From the NCBI GenBank assembly GCA_034408745.1, contig JAWXCM010000393.1:1-64000 (forward strand): 64,000 bases of DNA, read 5' to 3'. The notes beneath the pieces were generated by a model. That model saw nothing but the letters and a program-made list of their open reading frames with translations. It had not been told where the DNA came from and ran no database searches. The DNA is from JAWXCM01 sp034408745. GTDB taxonomy: Bacteria > Acidobacteriota > Terriglobia > Bryobacterales > Bryobacteraceae. This document shows, in pieces, positions 34,793 through 44,041 of this stretch (the stretch's first letter is position 1; every line of letters begins with the position of its first letter). The position numbers were made by a program, and so were the translations under genes.

Positions 34793-37198
34793 GTGTCAGT
34801 ATCCCGGCTGTTGCTGCTCTGGGCTTCTTTGCTCGCCGCTCTCACGGGAGCGTCCGCGCAGGAGATCCTCAGTTTTCGTGTCTCGGCGTCCATCGGCGGA
34901 CCTGCCTTCGTCGTTGACGGAGAGTTGTTTCGACGCCCTGCCACATTTCTGTGGCCACGGGGCAGCAAGCACGTCATCAGCATTGTGGCTGGCAGCATGT
35001 CTCGGGAGACTGGAAACCCGGCCTGCCCTGTCGCGCCCAATACCCCAATTCAATACGAACCAGACTGCCGTACTCGCTACACCTTCAGCGGCTGGATTAA
35101 CGACAGAAGCACGCCGGTGGGCGGTCAGGTGTGGACGCAGTCCATTACCGTGGATGGTACTTCCAGTGCGCTTGTTGCGCAGTTCAGCGTCGAGTATGCG
35201 ATTTCGGTCAGCCAGTTCGACGGTTCGTTCGGAGGCCCCACCGGCGAATGTCAGGCCAAAGCTAACCGCCCGTTCACCACGCCGGGCATCGGTGAAAGCA
35301 TTGGCGTCGTGTTTTTTGGCTCACTATGCTTCGACTACAGCGGCGTCGCGTGGTCTACTCCGGGCGTGTTCGAAGTGAACGCGTTGCCGATGGCCGGATA
35401 TGCGTTCGACGGCTGGAGTTACAGCGGCACCCCACTGCCAAGCCTCGCCAAAGTGACAGTCAGCGGTCCGGCGAATCTGCTGGTGCGCTTTGTCCCCGCC
35501 AAGCGCGTTCGCTTTTACACGGATCCGCCGACGCTCAAGGTTCGAATTGACCGCGCCGAAATTTCCACCGTCGACCCTGTGTCGAACAATGAACTCGCGC
35601 CCATCCCCGGCCTGCTCGACTTTGCACCCAATTCCCGTCACGTGATCGGCGCACCGTCGCCGCAACTGAATGGCGGGAAAAACTGGGTGTTCTCCGAGTG
35701 GAGCAACGGTCTGAAGCAGGACGGTCAGTTCACGGCGGACTCCAACACCAGCACCGTCGACGTGCTGACCGCCAGGTTCGTCCGGGGCGTGACGGCGACT
35801 TTTCTTACCGAGCCGCGCGGGTTGCGGCTCAACATCGACGGGCGCGAGAACTGGCCGAACTACGGATTCGTGTGGGGCCTGGGGTCCAGCCACAGCTTCA
35901 GCGCGCCGGTGGAGCAGCTCGATTCCAACGGCCGCCGCTGGAAGTTCCGGGCCTGGAAACACTCCACCGCCGCCGCGCATCAGTTCACGGTTAGCCAGAC
36001 CGATATCGACACAGGCAATCTGTCATGGACGGCGGCGTACGATGCGGTGCCGCGTCTTGAGATTCAGTCCAACCTGCCGGGCATCCGCGTCGATGTCGAT
36101 GGTGTTCCCTGCGCCACGCCCTGCCGTGTGGATCAGCCGGAGGGTACAAAGATTCGCGTCTCGGCGCCCCGTGTGCTCGCGATTGACGACGCCTCGCGCC
36201 TCGAGTTTAGTGGCTGGAGCGATTCGGCCGCCGCTGACCGGGTGGTGATTCTCACCTCCGACCTCACCCTCCGCGCCGCCTGGCAGCGGGCGAATCGTTT
36301 GACGATTCAGGCGGATCCACCAGCCTCGGCCGATGTCGCACTGTCCCCGGCATCGGCTGACGGCTTCTATCAGGCGGGCACCTCGGTCGAGGTCGCGCTC
36401 GATCCCCGGCCTGGTTTCAGGTTCCGCCGCTGGGAAGGTGACCTCACGGGCACCTGGCCTCAGGGTGTCCTGGCGATGTCAGGCCCGCGGTCTGCCATGG
36501 CCCGGCTGGAACGTCACCCGTATCTGCCGTCGACCGCCGTGACTCCCGCTCCTGGTCCGACGCCCGTGGGTGCTGTCGCTCCCGGGTCGCTGATTCGGAT
36601 TTCGGGGGCCAGTCTCGCCGCGGCCGAAGAGCTGGGATCCCGCAGCCCGCTGGTCCAGACGCTGGGTGGCATTGTGGTGATGGTCGGAGACCGGCTGCTG
36701 TCTCTGGTGTCGGTTGCTCCGGACTCGATCGTTGCGCTGCTGCCGTCTGATCTTGCCCTGGGTGAAGCTCGGCTCACCTGCCGCGGATCGCTCGGCCAGG
36801 AGGTGTCGACGGATTTCCCGATTGCGCGGAACGCTCCGGCTCTGTTCCCGGACAGCCTCATCCATGAGGATGGATCGGCCGTTACTCTGGAGAACCCGGC
36901 CAGGGCTGGCGAACGCCTGAGCGTTTCAGGAACCGGATTCGGTCCTCTTCTCCTGCCGGTGGTGGATGGCTTTGCGGTGCCGGAAAATCCCCGAAACCCT
37001 GTAGCGGACCCCGTGTTCATTCAGGTCGGAAGCGTCACGATCCCGCCCGAATCGAGTCTCGCCGAGCCTGGAACCAGCGGCCGCGTGCGTACCCGGTTTC
37101 GCCTCCCGTTCGACGTTTCCGGGCCCCTCACCGACGTGTCTGTGCGGGTGGGAGAGGCCGTTTCGAACACCCTTTCGGTGCCTGTGACAAATCCCTGA
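34793..37198 (+). CDS. Secreted repeat protein with InlB-B-like repeats and TIGR03437-type C-terminus
   Basis: 801 residues from GTG 34793; GGAGG at 34774-34778. A signal peptide (LLLLWASLLAALTGASA) precedes at least four related modules of about 80-90 residues with the pattern F-W/F-S-G-W (YTFSGWINDRS, YAFDGWSYSG, WVFSEWSNGLKQDG, LEFSGWSDSA) and hydrophobic starts (RLTIQADPPA), like divergent InlB B-repeats. The C-terminal part (about 575-800) has PGSLIRISGASLAAAEELGS and ERLSVSGTGFGPLLLP, typical of the Solibacter C-terminal domain. Probably cell-surface or extracellular, possibly adhesive. It is a single transcription unit. Confidence 0.78.
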   Translation: MSVSRLLLLWASLLAALTGASAQEILSFRVSASIGGPAFVVDGELFRRPATFLWPRGSKHVISIVAGSMSRETGNPACPVAPNTPIQYEPDCRTRYTFSGWINDRSTPVGGQVWTQSITVDGTSSALVAQFSVEYAISVSQFDGSFGGPTGECQAKANRPFTTPGIGESIGVVFFGSLCFDYSGVAWSTPGVFEVNALPMAGYAFDGWSYSGTPLPSLAKVTVSGPANLLVRFVPAKRVRFYTDPPTLKVRIDRAEISTVDPVSNNELAPIPGLLDFAPNSRHVIGAPSPQLNGGKNWVFSEWSNGLKQDGQFTADSNTSTVDVLTARFVRGVTATFLTEPRGLRLNIDGRENWPNYGFVWGLGSSHSFSAPVEQLDSNGRRWKFRAWKHSTAAAHQFTVSQTDIDTGNLSWTAAYDAVPRLEIQSNLPGIRVDVDGVPCATPCRVDQPEGTKIRVSAPRVLAIDDASRLEFSGWSDSAAADRVVILTSDLTLRAAWQRANRLTIQADPPASADVALSPASADGFYQAGTSVEVALDPRPGFRFRRWEGDLTGTWPQGVLAMSGPRSAMARLERHPYLPSTAVTPAPGPTPVGAVAPGSLIRISGASLAAAEELGSRSPLVQTLGGIVVMVGDRLLSLVSVAPDSIVALLPSDLALGEARLTCRGSLGQEVSTDFPIARNAPALFPDSLIHEDGSAVTLENPARAGERLSVSGTGFGPLLLPVVDGFAVPENPRNPVADPVFIQVGSVTIPPESSLAEPGTSGRVRTRFRLPFDVSGPLTDVSVRVGEAVSNTLSVPVTNP

Positions 37199-37379
37199 CA
37201 CGCGTGCCAAATTGGCCCGCAACAACAATAGTTGCAACAAGTTTGTACCCGTCAGTTCGATTCGGCGAATCCATCGGTTAGAATAGACATTGATCCTGTC
37301 ACCTGTTCGTTAGCCGGAGCCCGCCCCGGTCGGCTTACGTCTGGTGAGAGTCGCAGAGTGGAAAGGAATTCGCCCCAGC

Positions 37380-40355
37380 ATGATGTTCCACAGGCTTCGA
37401 TGCCTGACAGCCCTGATACTACTTTTGTCGTGTCTTTCCGCCTGGGCTCAGAACAATCCACAGACGCCTGCGCCGGCGAAGCCTGACGCTCCCAGGCCTC
37501 AGCCGTCTAAGTCGCAGAACCCCTTCGAGGCTGTTCCCACCGCCCCGCAGGAGACGCCTGCGCCGCAGCCAGCAGCTCCGAAGCCCGCGGTACCGCAGCC
37601 AGCCAATCCTGGCGCGCCGTCCGCTCCGACCACCACTCCCGAAGTCGCTCCCGAAAATATCGTGGAAGGCGTTGAATTCCGCGGTTCCCGCCGAGTTCCG
37701 CAGGAAACCCTGCGTGCCCGCATCGTTACCCGAAAGGGCGACAAGTACGACGAAGAAACCCTGCAGCGCGACTTTATGGCGCTCTGGAACACCGGCTATT
37801 TTGACGACCTGAAGCTGGAACGCGAAGCTGGCCCCAACGGCGGCTGGATGATCCGCTTCATGGTCACCGAACGGCGCGTCGTTCGATCCATCAAGTACGA
37901 CGGCGCCAAAAGCGTCACTGTCTCGGAAATCCTCGACCGCTTCAAAGAGCGCAAAGTCGGCCTTTCGGTGGAACAGCAGTACGACCCGAACAAGGTGCAG
38001 CGCGCTGCCAACGTGCTCCGCGAGTTCCTCTCCGAACGCGGCCGTCAGTTCGCCACCGTCAGCCCGGAAATTCGCCAGATCCCGCCGTCTTCTCTCGAAG
38101 TCGTGTTCAAGGTCGCCGAAGGTCCCAAGGTGAAGGTCGGCGAAATCGAGTTTGAAGGCAACACCGTCTTCACAGACCGCGTGGTTCGCCGCGCCATGAG
38201 GAACCTGCGACCAGTCGGCCTGCCGCACTCCATCCTGTTTGAGAACCTCTTCGCCAAGAGCTTCGACCGCAGCAAGCTCGATATCGACGAGGAGATGATC
38301 CGCAACTTCTATCAGGAAAGCGGATACTTCACCGCTCGCGTGATCGATTCCAACGTCACCATCCGCGACGTCGGCGGCGACAAGGGCGGCGTAAGGATCC
38401 CGTTCTTCAAGCCCAACAAGCCGGGTAAACGCGCCGACATCAAAGTCCAGGTGGAAGAAGGAAAGCTCTTCCGGCTGAGCAAGATCAACTTTGTCGGTGT
38501 GAAGCTCTTCAAGACGCCCGACGCGCTGATGACTCCGCTGTTTCAGATGGCGGAAGGCGATATCTTCTCCACCGGCAAGCTTCGCAAAGGCATGGAGAAT
38601 CTCCGCAAGCTGTACGGCGAGTTCGGCTTCATCGACATGGTGCCGGAACCCGAACCGGTGCCGCAGCCCGGAACTAGTACGATCGACCTCACCTTCAACA
38701 TTGATGAAGGCAAGCAGTTCTTTGTCCGCCGCATCGATTTCTCCGGCAACACGACGACCCGCGACAAGGTCATCCGACGCGAAATCCTGATTGATGAAGG
38801 TCAAATCTACAACACGCGCATGTGGGAAATTTCGGTTCTCCGCCTGAACCAGCTCGGCTACTTTGAGCAGCTCAAGGCAGAGGAAGCGGCCACCATCACG
38901 CGTGACCCCAAGTCCAGCACCGTCGACATCACTCTCAAGGTGAAAGAGCGCGGCAAGAACTCCATTCAGCTGAACGGCGGCGTGTCGGGTATCGCTGGAA
39001 GCTTTATCGGGTTCTCCTACTCGACGAACAACTTCCTCGGCCTCGGCGAAACGCTCAGCCTCGATTCGCAGATTGGCGACCGTATCCGCAGCGTGACATT
39101 CGGCTTTACCGAACCGTACTTCCTCGACCGCCCAATGTCGGTGGGCTGGACGGTTTACACCAATCGCTTCAACTACGATCAGGCTCGCGAAGTCTCGCTG
39201 TTCTCCGGCCGGAACCTGATTCCGCTGTACCAGCAACTCGGCGCCAACAACCTGCTGAACTACGTAAGCAACGGCTACGGCTTCACTACGTTTCTCAGCT
39301 ATCCGATGAAGAAGCTGAGCTTTGCCCGATTCGGCCTGAGCTACGGCTTCGACACGTCGAGCATCAGTACGCTGACCGATTCGGCCAAGACGTACTTCGA
39401 CTTCATCAACTTCCAGGGTCTCAACGGACCCAACTCGCTCGAAGGCATCCAGACCAGCAAGATCGTTCCGTCGTTCAGCTACAACACGATCGACCATCCC
39501 ATCACGCCTTCTCGTGGTAAGTCGCTGTTCATGTCGACCACCTTCGCCGGCAGCTTCCTCAAGGGCAACGTGAACATGATCGAGCCCACGATTGAAGCCA
39601 AGTACTTCCGGCGAGGTTTTGCCAAAGGGCATGTAATCGGAAGCCGCTTCCTCGGCCGTTTCGTGAGCGGCTACGGCGGCAAGTCGGCACCGCCGTTCAA
39701 CCGCTTCTACATGGGCGGCGAAATGGACGTCCGCGGCTTCAACATCTGGGGCATCAGCCCGCTGGCTTATATCCCCAGCTCGACGGAGGTTCCCGTGCTG
39801 AACAGCGACGGATCGCAGCGAATTCAGAAGGTAATCAGGGATGGCGTGGAATCGGCGGAAGCGATCACCATGACGATTCCGATCTACCAGCTCATCTTCC
39901 CCGGCGGCGATACACAGGGCGTCGTTAACCTGGAATACAGAATTCCGATCTTTGGCCCGGTAATCCTCGCAGGCTTCTTCGACGCAGGTCTCAACAAGGT
40001 CTCCAGACCCGGCCAGCTTGGGCTCAACCCAGGCCGCGTCAGTGACCTGAACGCGCAGTTTCCGTCGGCAGGATTTGACGGAAGGGCACGCATCGCGGCG
40101 GGCACGCAGGATGTTCGAACATCCACCGGTCTCGAACTGCAGATCATGATGCCAGTGGTCAACGCGCCGTTCCGCTTCTACTGGGCTTACAACCCCAACA
40201 TTACGCAAACCTTCCTGCAGCCGCCCATTGTGCTCGACCGTTCCGTGTTTCCCAACCAGGCAACGTTCGCCAATTCGGTGGCTTCATTCGGGCAGCCCTC
40301 GCCTTTCTTCGAGAAGCGAAGCACGTTCCGCTTCTCTATCGGGCGTACATTCTAA
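37380..40355 (+). CDS. bamA: Outer-membrane assembly factor BamA
   Basis: 991 residues from ATG 37380 (AAGGA 12 bases upstream; ATG 37383 is equivalent). Signal peptide about 1-25, then a Pro/Ala-rich linker not seen in E. coli BamA, five POTRA-type repeats (about 95-500, for example IVEGVEFRGSRRVPQETLRA and KVKVGEIEFEGNTVFTDRVV) and a 16-strand barrel with RFYMGGEMDVRGFNIWGISP (lid-lock motif VRGF) and C-terminal RFSIGRTF. It folds outer-membrane proteins. The skp gene follows 49 bases downstream. Confidence 0.95.
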   Translation: MMFHRLRCLTALILLLSCLSAWAQNNPQTPAPAKPDAPRPQPSKSQNPFEAVPTAPQETPAPQPAAPKPAVPQPANPGAPSAPTTTPEVAPENIVEGVEFRGSRRVPQETLRARIVTRKGDKYDEETLQRDFMALWNTGYFDDLKLEREAGPNGGWMIRFMVTERRVVRSIKYDGAKSVTVSEILDRFKERKVGLSVEQQYDPNKVQRAANVLREFLSERGRQFATVSPEIRQIPPSSLEVVFKVAEGPKVKVGEIEFEGNTVFTDRVVRRAMRNLRPVGLPHSILFENLFAKSFDRSKLDIDEEMIRNFYQESGYFTARVIDSNVTIRDVGGDKGGVRIPFFKPNKPGKRADIKVQVEEGKLFRLSKINFVGVKLFKTPDALMTPLFQMAEGDIFSTGKLRKGMENLRKLYGEFGFIDMVPEPEPVPQPGTSTIDLTFNIDEGKQFFVRRIDFSGNTTTRDKVIRREILIDEGQIYNTRMWEISVLRLNQLGYFEQLKAEEAATITRDPKSSTVDITLKVKERGKNSIQLNGGVSGIAGSFIGFSYSTNNFLGLGETLSLDSQIGDRIRSVTFGFTEPYFLDRPMSVGWTVYTNRFNYDQAREVSLFSGRNLIPLYQQLGANNLLNYVSNGYGFTTFLSYPMKKLSFARFGLSYGFDTSSISTLTDSAKTYFDFINFQGLNGPNSLEGIQTSKIVPSFSYNTIDHPITPSRGKSLFMSTTFAGSFLKGNVNMIEPTIEAKYFRRGFAKGHVIGSRFLGRFVSGYGGKSAPPFNRFYMGGEMDVRGFNIWGISPLAYIPSSTEVPVLNSDGSQRIQKVIRDGVESAEAITMTIPIYQLIFPGGDTQGVVNLEYRIPIFGPVILAGFFDAGLNKVSRPGQLGLNPGRVSDLNAQFPSAGFDGRARIAAGTQDVRTSTGLELQIMMPVVNAPFRFYWAYNPNITQTFLQPPIVLDRSVFPNQATFANSVASFGQPSPFFEKRSTFRFSIGRTF

Positions 40356-40404
40356 CCTGTATGGCCTGTGATAACATCGGACATTCTCCAGGAGTCTTGA
40401 AAAC

Positions 40405-41019
40405 GTGAAGAATATTTTGGTTACCGGAGCTGTGCTCCTGTCGTCCTCGCTGTTTGCGCTCGCACAGACGCCCACAAAGGTCGGCATCATCAACATCCAG
40501 GCCGCGATCATCGGCACCAGGGAAGGGCAGGCAGCCGCGAAGGACCTCGAAGCCAAGTCCGCGCCAAAGAAGCGGGACCTTGAAAAGCTTCAGCTTGATA
40601 TCAACGGGCTGAAAGACAAGCTCGGCAAGCTCAGCAGCGTCGGCAGCGAAGATCAGAAGAACGGTCTGATGCGCGACATTGACGCCAAGACCAAGAGCTT
40701 CAACCGCCAGGTGGAAGACGCTCAGGCGGAACTCGATCAGGAACAGGGTCGTTTGCTGAACGAACTGGGCGGCAAGGTGCTCGCCGTGCTCGACAAGTAC
40801 GCCAAGGATAACGCCTTCGCGATCATCCTCGACGTCAGCGCCCAGAATACTCCGGTCATGTTCGCCGCCAATGGCATCGACGTGACGCAGGAAGTGGTCG
40901 CGCTGTATGACAAGAATGCTCCCGGTGCGTCGTCCGCCGCTCCTCCCGCAGCCGCTCCGGCAGCGACGAAACCCGCCGCCATCAAGCCCGCTGCTCCCAG
41001 GCCTGCCGGCGCCAAATAG
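40405..41019 (+). CDS. skp: OmpH/Skp-family periplasmic chaperone
   Basis: 204 residues from GTG 40405, ten bases after AGGAG. Signal peptide (MKNILVTGAVLLSSSLFALA), then KVGIINIQAAIIGTREGQAA, a long coiled coil (about 40-130, LEKLQLDINGLKDKLGKL) and the small beta body (NAFAIILDVSAQNTPVMF), ending in a Pro/Ala tail. Skp holds unfolded outer-membrane proteins for BamA, matching its position. A decayed copy of its 3' half lies at 47713-47900. Confidence 0.92.
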   Translation: MKNILVTGAVLLSSSLFALAQTPTKVGIINIQAAIIGTREGQAAAKDLEAKSAPKKRDLEKLQLDINGLKDKLGKLSSVGSEDQKNGLMRDIDAKTKSFNRQVEDAQAELDQEQGRLLNELGGKVLAVLDKYAKDNAFAIILDVSAQNTPVMFAANGIDVTQEVVALYDKNAPGASSAAPPAAAPAATKPAAIKPAAPRPAGAK

Positions 41020-41034
41020 CTTCGGTTCGTTTTG

Positions 41035-41066
41035 AAAAAGGGGCGTCCCCGTCGGGGCGCCTTTTT
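41035..41066 (+). terminator. Rho-independent terminator of bamA-skp
   Basis: A hairpin with GGCG/CGCC and CCCC/GGGG segments, 15 bases after the skp stop, ends in five T. Its right arm recurs at 56892-56905 upstream of the second uma2 copy. Confidence 0.75.
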
Positions 41067-41088
41067 GCGTTTCAGCTACTATAGGCAC

Positions 41089-41694
41089 ATGGTCTACGAG
41101 ATCGAGGAGAGCTATCTTCCCATCACGCTCACTGCTCCGGCTCCCATGACCGACGAGCAGTTCCTGGCTTTCTGCGAGAAGTATCCCGATGACCGCATCG
41201 AGATGACCGCGGAAGGCGACATCCTCATCATGCCTCCTGCTGGATTCGACAGCGGTCTTCAAAACAATCGCATCTCCATGCAGTTGATTGCGTGGGCCGA
41301 TGCCGATGGACGTGGCGCGGCCACGGATTCATCTACCGGATTCGTTCTTCCGAATGGCGCCCGGCGCTCCCCCGATGCTTCGTGGACCAGATTCGAACGG
41401 ATCGACGGTCTCGGTCCAGGCGCTACCCGGGGATTTGCTCACCTCGTACCTGACTTCGCGATTGAACTTCGTTCACCGAGTGATCGACTGCCAGCCCTGC
41501 GTCGCAAGATGCTGGAGTATATTGCTAACGGCGCTCAACTTGGATGGTTGATTGATCCACAGCGCCGAACGGTGGAGATCTACCGCCCGGATCGGGAGCC
41601 GGAAATCCTGGTCGACCCTCAGTCGGTTGCAGGCGAAGGGCCAGTCGAGGGTTTCAGGCTGAACCTCGCGCGAGTCTGGAACCTGCGGGGCTAA
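41089..41694 (+). CDS. Uma2-family (DUF820) endonuclease-like protein, copy 1
   Basis: 201 residues. PD-(D/E)xK nuclease fold: PDASWTRFERIDG, PDFAIELRSPSDRLPALRRK and LEYIANGAQLGWLIDPQRRT give the Asp, Glu and Lys of the Uma2 core. DUF820 genes are abundant and usually multicopy in such genomes; their role is unclear, possibly transposon-linked or stress nucleases. No Shine-Dalgarno precedes the ATG. Nearly the same sequence, including the 30 bases upstream, is at 56892-57531. Confidence 0.85.
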   Translation: MVYEIEESYLPITLTAPAPMTDEQFLAFCEKYPDDRIEMTAEGDILIMPPAGFDSGLQNNRISMQLIAWADADGRGAATDSSTGFVLPNGARRSPDASWTRFERIDGLGPGATRGFAHLVPDFAIELRSPSDRLPALRRKMLEYIANGAQLGWLIDPQRRTVEIYRPDREPEILVDPQSVAGEGPVEGFRLNLARVWNLRG

Positions 41695-42375
41695 CTAACT
41701 AACTGGGCGCCGCGTACCTAAATTCCTGAGGCAAATACGCCAGAGGAAGTAGTTGACCCATACAGAAGGGGCTGCCCGCCGGGAAAGAACTTCCTGGGAA
41801 GCGTTCTCCCGTCTGAGGTGCTCATGCCTGCTTTTGCTTATCAGTCCGGCGCCCCACCTATGTCTTGCCATATCAACGCGCCCACAACCAGATCCCAGCT
41901 AATTTGGACAGCAGTGCTTTAAAACTACAGCGCGAACGTGGTGGGAAAAACAGGGCACCAAAGTTGAGAGAAGGCGTTTTCGCACCGTTGACGACGGCAG
42001 CACCCTCGAAATCGAGATTGCTTCAATCGTTTCAGGCGGAAAGTCGGAGTCGATCCGACTCAAGCGAGCCAACGATTCAGCGTTAGCTGCCGCGACGCCG
42101 AGTGACTCGCCGGACGTAAATGAAACCTACTTCCGCGAGTCACCTGAGCTACTTGCGGCACTCTTCTCCTCTAATGCGAGCCCTCCGGGCGCGGCTTCTT
42201 ATATCATTCGGTTCTAACTCACGCCACATGCAAAATACACAGGTAAATGTGTCTTATTGTGTCCCTTCTGCACGTATATGTCGTAGCGGCCATTCAGGGC
42301 GATGAGTAAGTATTCAATCGTGTTCTGCATTGATTAAGTACGCCCCGTCAGCCCTCACCGCGGAGGAGAAACTTC
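41695..42375. other. 680-bp intergenic region with one coherent open stretch
   Basis: No complete gene. A plus-strand frame from 41903 to a TAA at 42215-42217 has no stop for 105 codons; it includes RRRFRTVDDGSTLEIEIASI and RLKRANDSALAAATPSD, which read more like protein than the flanks, but no start codon or family is evident. It may be a fragment of a lost gene. The 100 bases before 42376 hold the promoter region of the next gene. Confidence 0.35.
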
Positions 42376-43269
42376 ATGAACATTTCTAAAAGCCGGTATG
42401 GAAAGTACCCAGGAGCATTGCTTCTTTTGGTGCTGACTCTTTGTGTGTTCCCGCTGGCACTTGCTGCGCAAAGCAGCGGTGGTTCCGGTCAGGAAAGCGA
42501 CGAAATGACCGCGACGGGGGTAGTAACTTCTTCGTCGCCCGCCACCATGGTTGTCCGGACTGAAACGGGCGGATACCAACTCTTCGTCTTTGACCGAACG
42601 TCGACGAGACCCCGAACGATTGTGACGGGTTCGCGGGTGCGGGTTACCTCCGTGCCGGGCGATGAGGCCGGTGTTCGCGTCGCGCGCAACGTCTCTGTGC
42701 TGAGTGCGCCGTCAACCGCGGCCACGCAGGCGGGAGGCCGGAGAGGAGCCACAGGCGCGGGTCAGGACCCGATCATCACTGGTTCCGACGAAGTGGCTCC
42801 GCCGGCGGTCCGCGACCTTGAACGGAGCATTCAGCGACAAATTCGACGATTCCAGGTCGGTGTAAGGACTGGGCTTGCTCTGGATCCTGAGCTGGTGCTG
42901 CTCGGGGCGCATGCGCAGATTGCAACGGGCCTTTCCAGTAACGTCATCTTCCGACCAAATATCGAGTTTGCATTTGGGGAACTTTCAACGTTGTTCGCTC
43001 TGAACTTCGAAGCGCTGTACCGCCTGCCCGTCTCCTCTCGACAGGCCCGTTGGGGAGCCTATGCAGGAGCTGGCCCCGGAGTCAACTTCGTCAAGCAGGG
43101 CTTAACCCGCAAAGACCGGAACGTCGACTTCGATGATCTGGACACCGATGTGAGCCTGAATATCTTTGGTGGAATTCAGAACCGAAACGGGATGTTTATG
43201 GAACTGAAAACCAGCGTCTATGCGGATCCTGCACCCAGTTTGCGCGTCATCGTCGGGTTCAACTTCTGA
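42376..43269 (+). CDS. Outer-membrane beta-barrel-like protein
   Basis: 297 residues, GGAGGAG 10 bases before the ATG. A long signal region (YPGALLLLVLTLCVFPLALA) is followed by a small OB-like part (TATGVVTSSSPATMVVRTET, then SRVRVTSVPGDE) and from about 150 a barrel with alternating hydrophobic strands (RFQVGVRTGLALDPELVLLG; RWGAYAGAGPGVNF) ending in VIVGFNF, the aromatic terminus recognised by BamA. Function unknown; likely a small porin or OmpA-like barrel. Confidence 0.7.
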   Translation: MNISKSRYGKYPGALLLLVLTLCVFPLALAAQSSGGSGQESDEMTATGVVTSSSPATMVVRTETGGYQLFVFDRTSTRPRTIVTGSRVRVTSVPGDEAGVRVARNVSVLSAPSTAATQAGGRRGATGAGQDPIITGSDEVAPPAVRDLERSIQRQIRRFQVGVRTGLALDPELVLLGAHAQIATGLSSNVIFRPNIEFAFGELSTLFALNFEALYRLPVSSRQARWGAYAGAGPGVNFVKQGLTRKDRNVDFDDLDTDVSLNIFGGIQNRNGMFMELKTSVYADPAPSLRVIVGFNF

Positions 43270-44041
43270 TGACTCTCCGCAGACAATTGTGAGGTGTCGA
43301 AGGCTGCGCAAAGCGTGGAGATTAGAGCTGTTTGCTACACAGTACTGCCGGCCTTCCACTGCCTCCGGTCGTCGTCAGGATGGGCGCCCTGCGCCCTGTG
43401 GCCTCGGCCGTTGTTGCGGCAGCCAGGAGTTCCAACTTCACTCTCCTCGGCAGTAGACGCTTGCGAGCGCAATTATATCGGTTTGAATACGACGTGCTGT
43501 TCGGCGGGAAATGGAGTACGGGCGTCCTTCCGCGCCCGGGTCAGATTTCACCAAATCCTGGTGTGGATCTTCTTCTCGAGGTACTCGATCCGCTCCTGTC
43601 CTGCCTGCGGATTCGGTCTCGTTTTCCTGAGGAAGGCGGCAGCCCAGTTCCATTGACCGGGGAATCTTCACATCTATCCCTGACCTCCGAACGAGATGAG
43701 CATGCGATTCCGTGTACGGCAGGACGGCGAACTGTTTCGCTGGTGTTCTCGAATCCAGGCCGGAGGATCTCGCCCCGCTAATAAACCGATCCGGTTCACG
43801 ATTATGGTCTCGCGATATCACGAACAGTGAGCGCCCAGGTGCCGGTCGGAACATGCCGGCGCACTGAAAATAGATCAACGGCGATAGCCGTTATTTAACT
43901 GATTTTCAGGTAAACCAGGAGCGACTCTGCCTCTAACCCGTGCAGTCGGTGTATCAGGCGCATTGCCGGTTGTCTTCGATACGCCGGTGCTGTCAGCGAA
44001 CCAATTCACCGCTGGTAATTCGTTCTTTCGGAGGTACCTCT
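43270..44041. other. 770-bp intergenic region, degenerate
   Basis: Open frames here (for example the minus-strand frame 43438-43878) have irregular composition and no domain. At 43292-43336 the plus strand reads CEVSKAAQSVEIRA, similar to the region before the plug of Oar-type receptors (EVTQSVEITGDAP in the gene at 50032), and shares an 18-base identical stretch with it. It may be a tiny receptor remnant. The last 15 bases carry the GGAGGT of the PEP-CTERM gene. Confidence 0.35.

Noticed and set aside
37419..40208. 929-codon minus-strand frame opposite bamA
   Set aside because: bamA on the plus strand is complete with POTRA and barrel motifs; the antisense product is compositionally odd.
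41700..41860. Possible structured RNA after uma2 copy 1
   Set aside because: No clear paired regions, conserved riboswitch core or tRNA cloverleaf could be drawn.
43438..43878. 146-codon minus-strand frame in a degenerate intergenic region
   Set aside because: No domain, no Shine-Dalgarno, charged low-quality composition; alternative frames look equally plausible.
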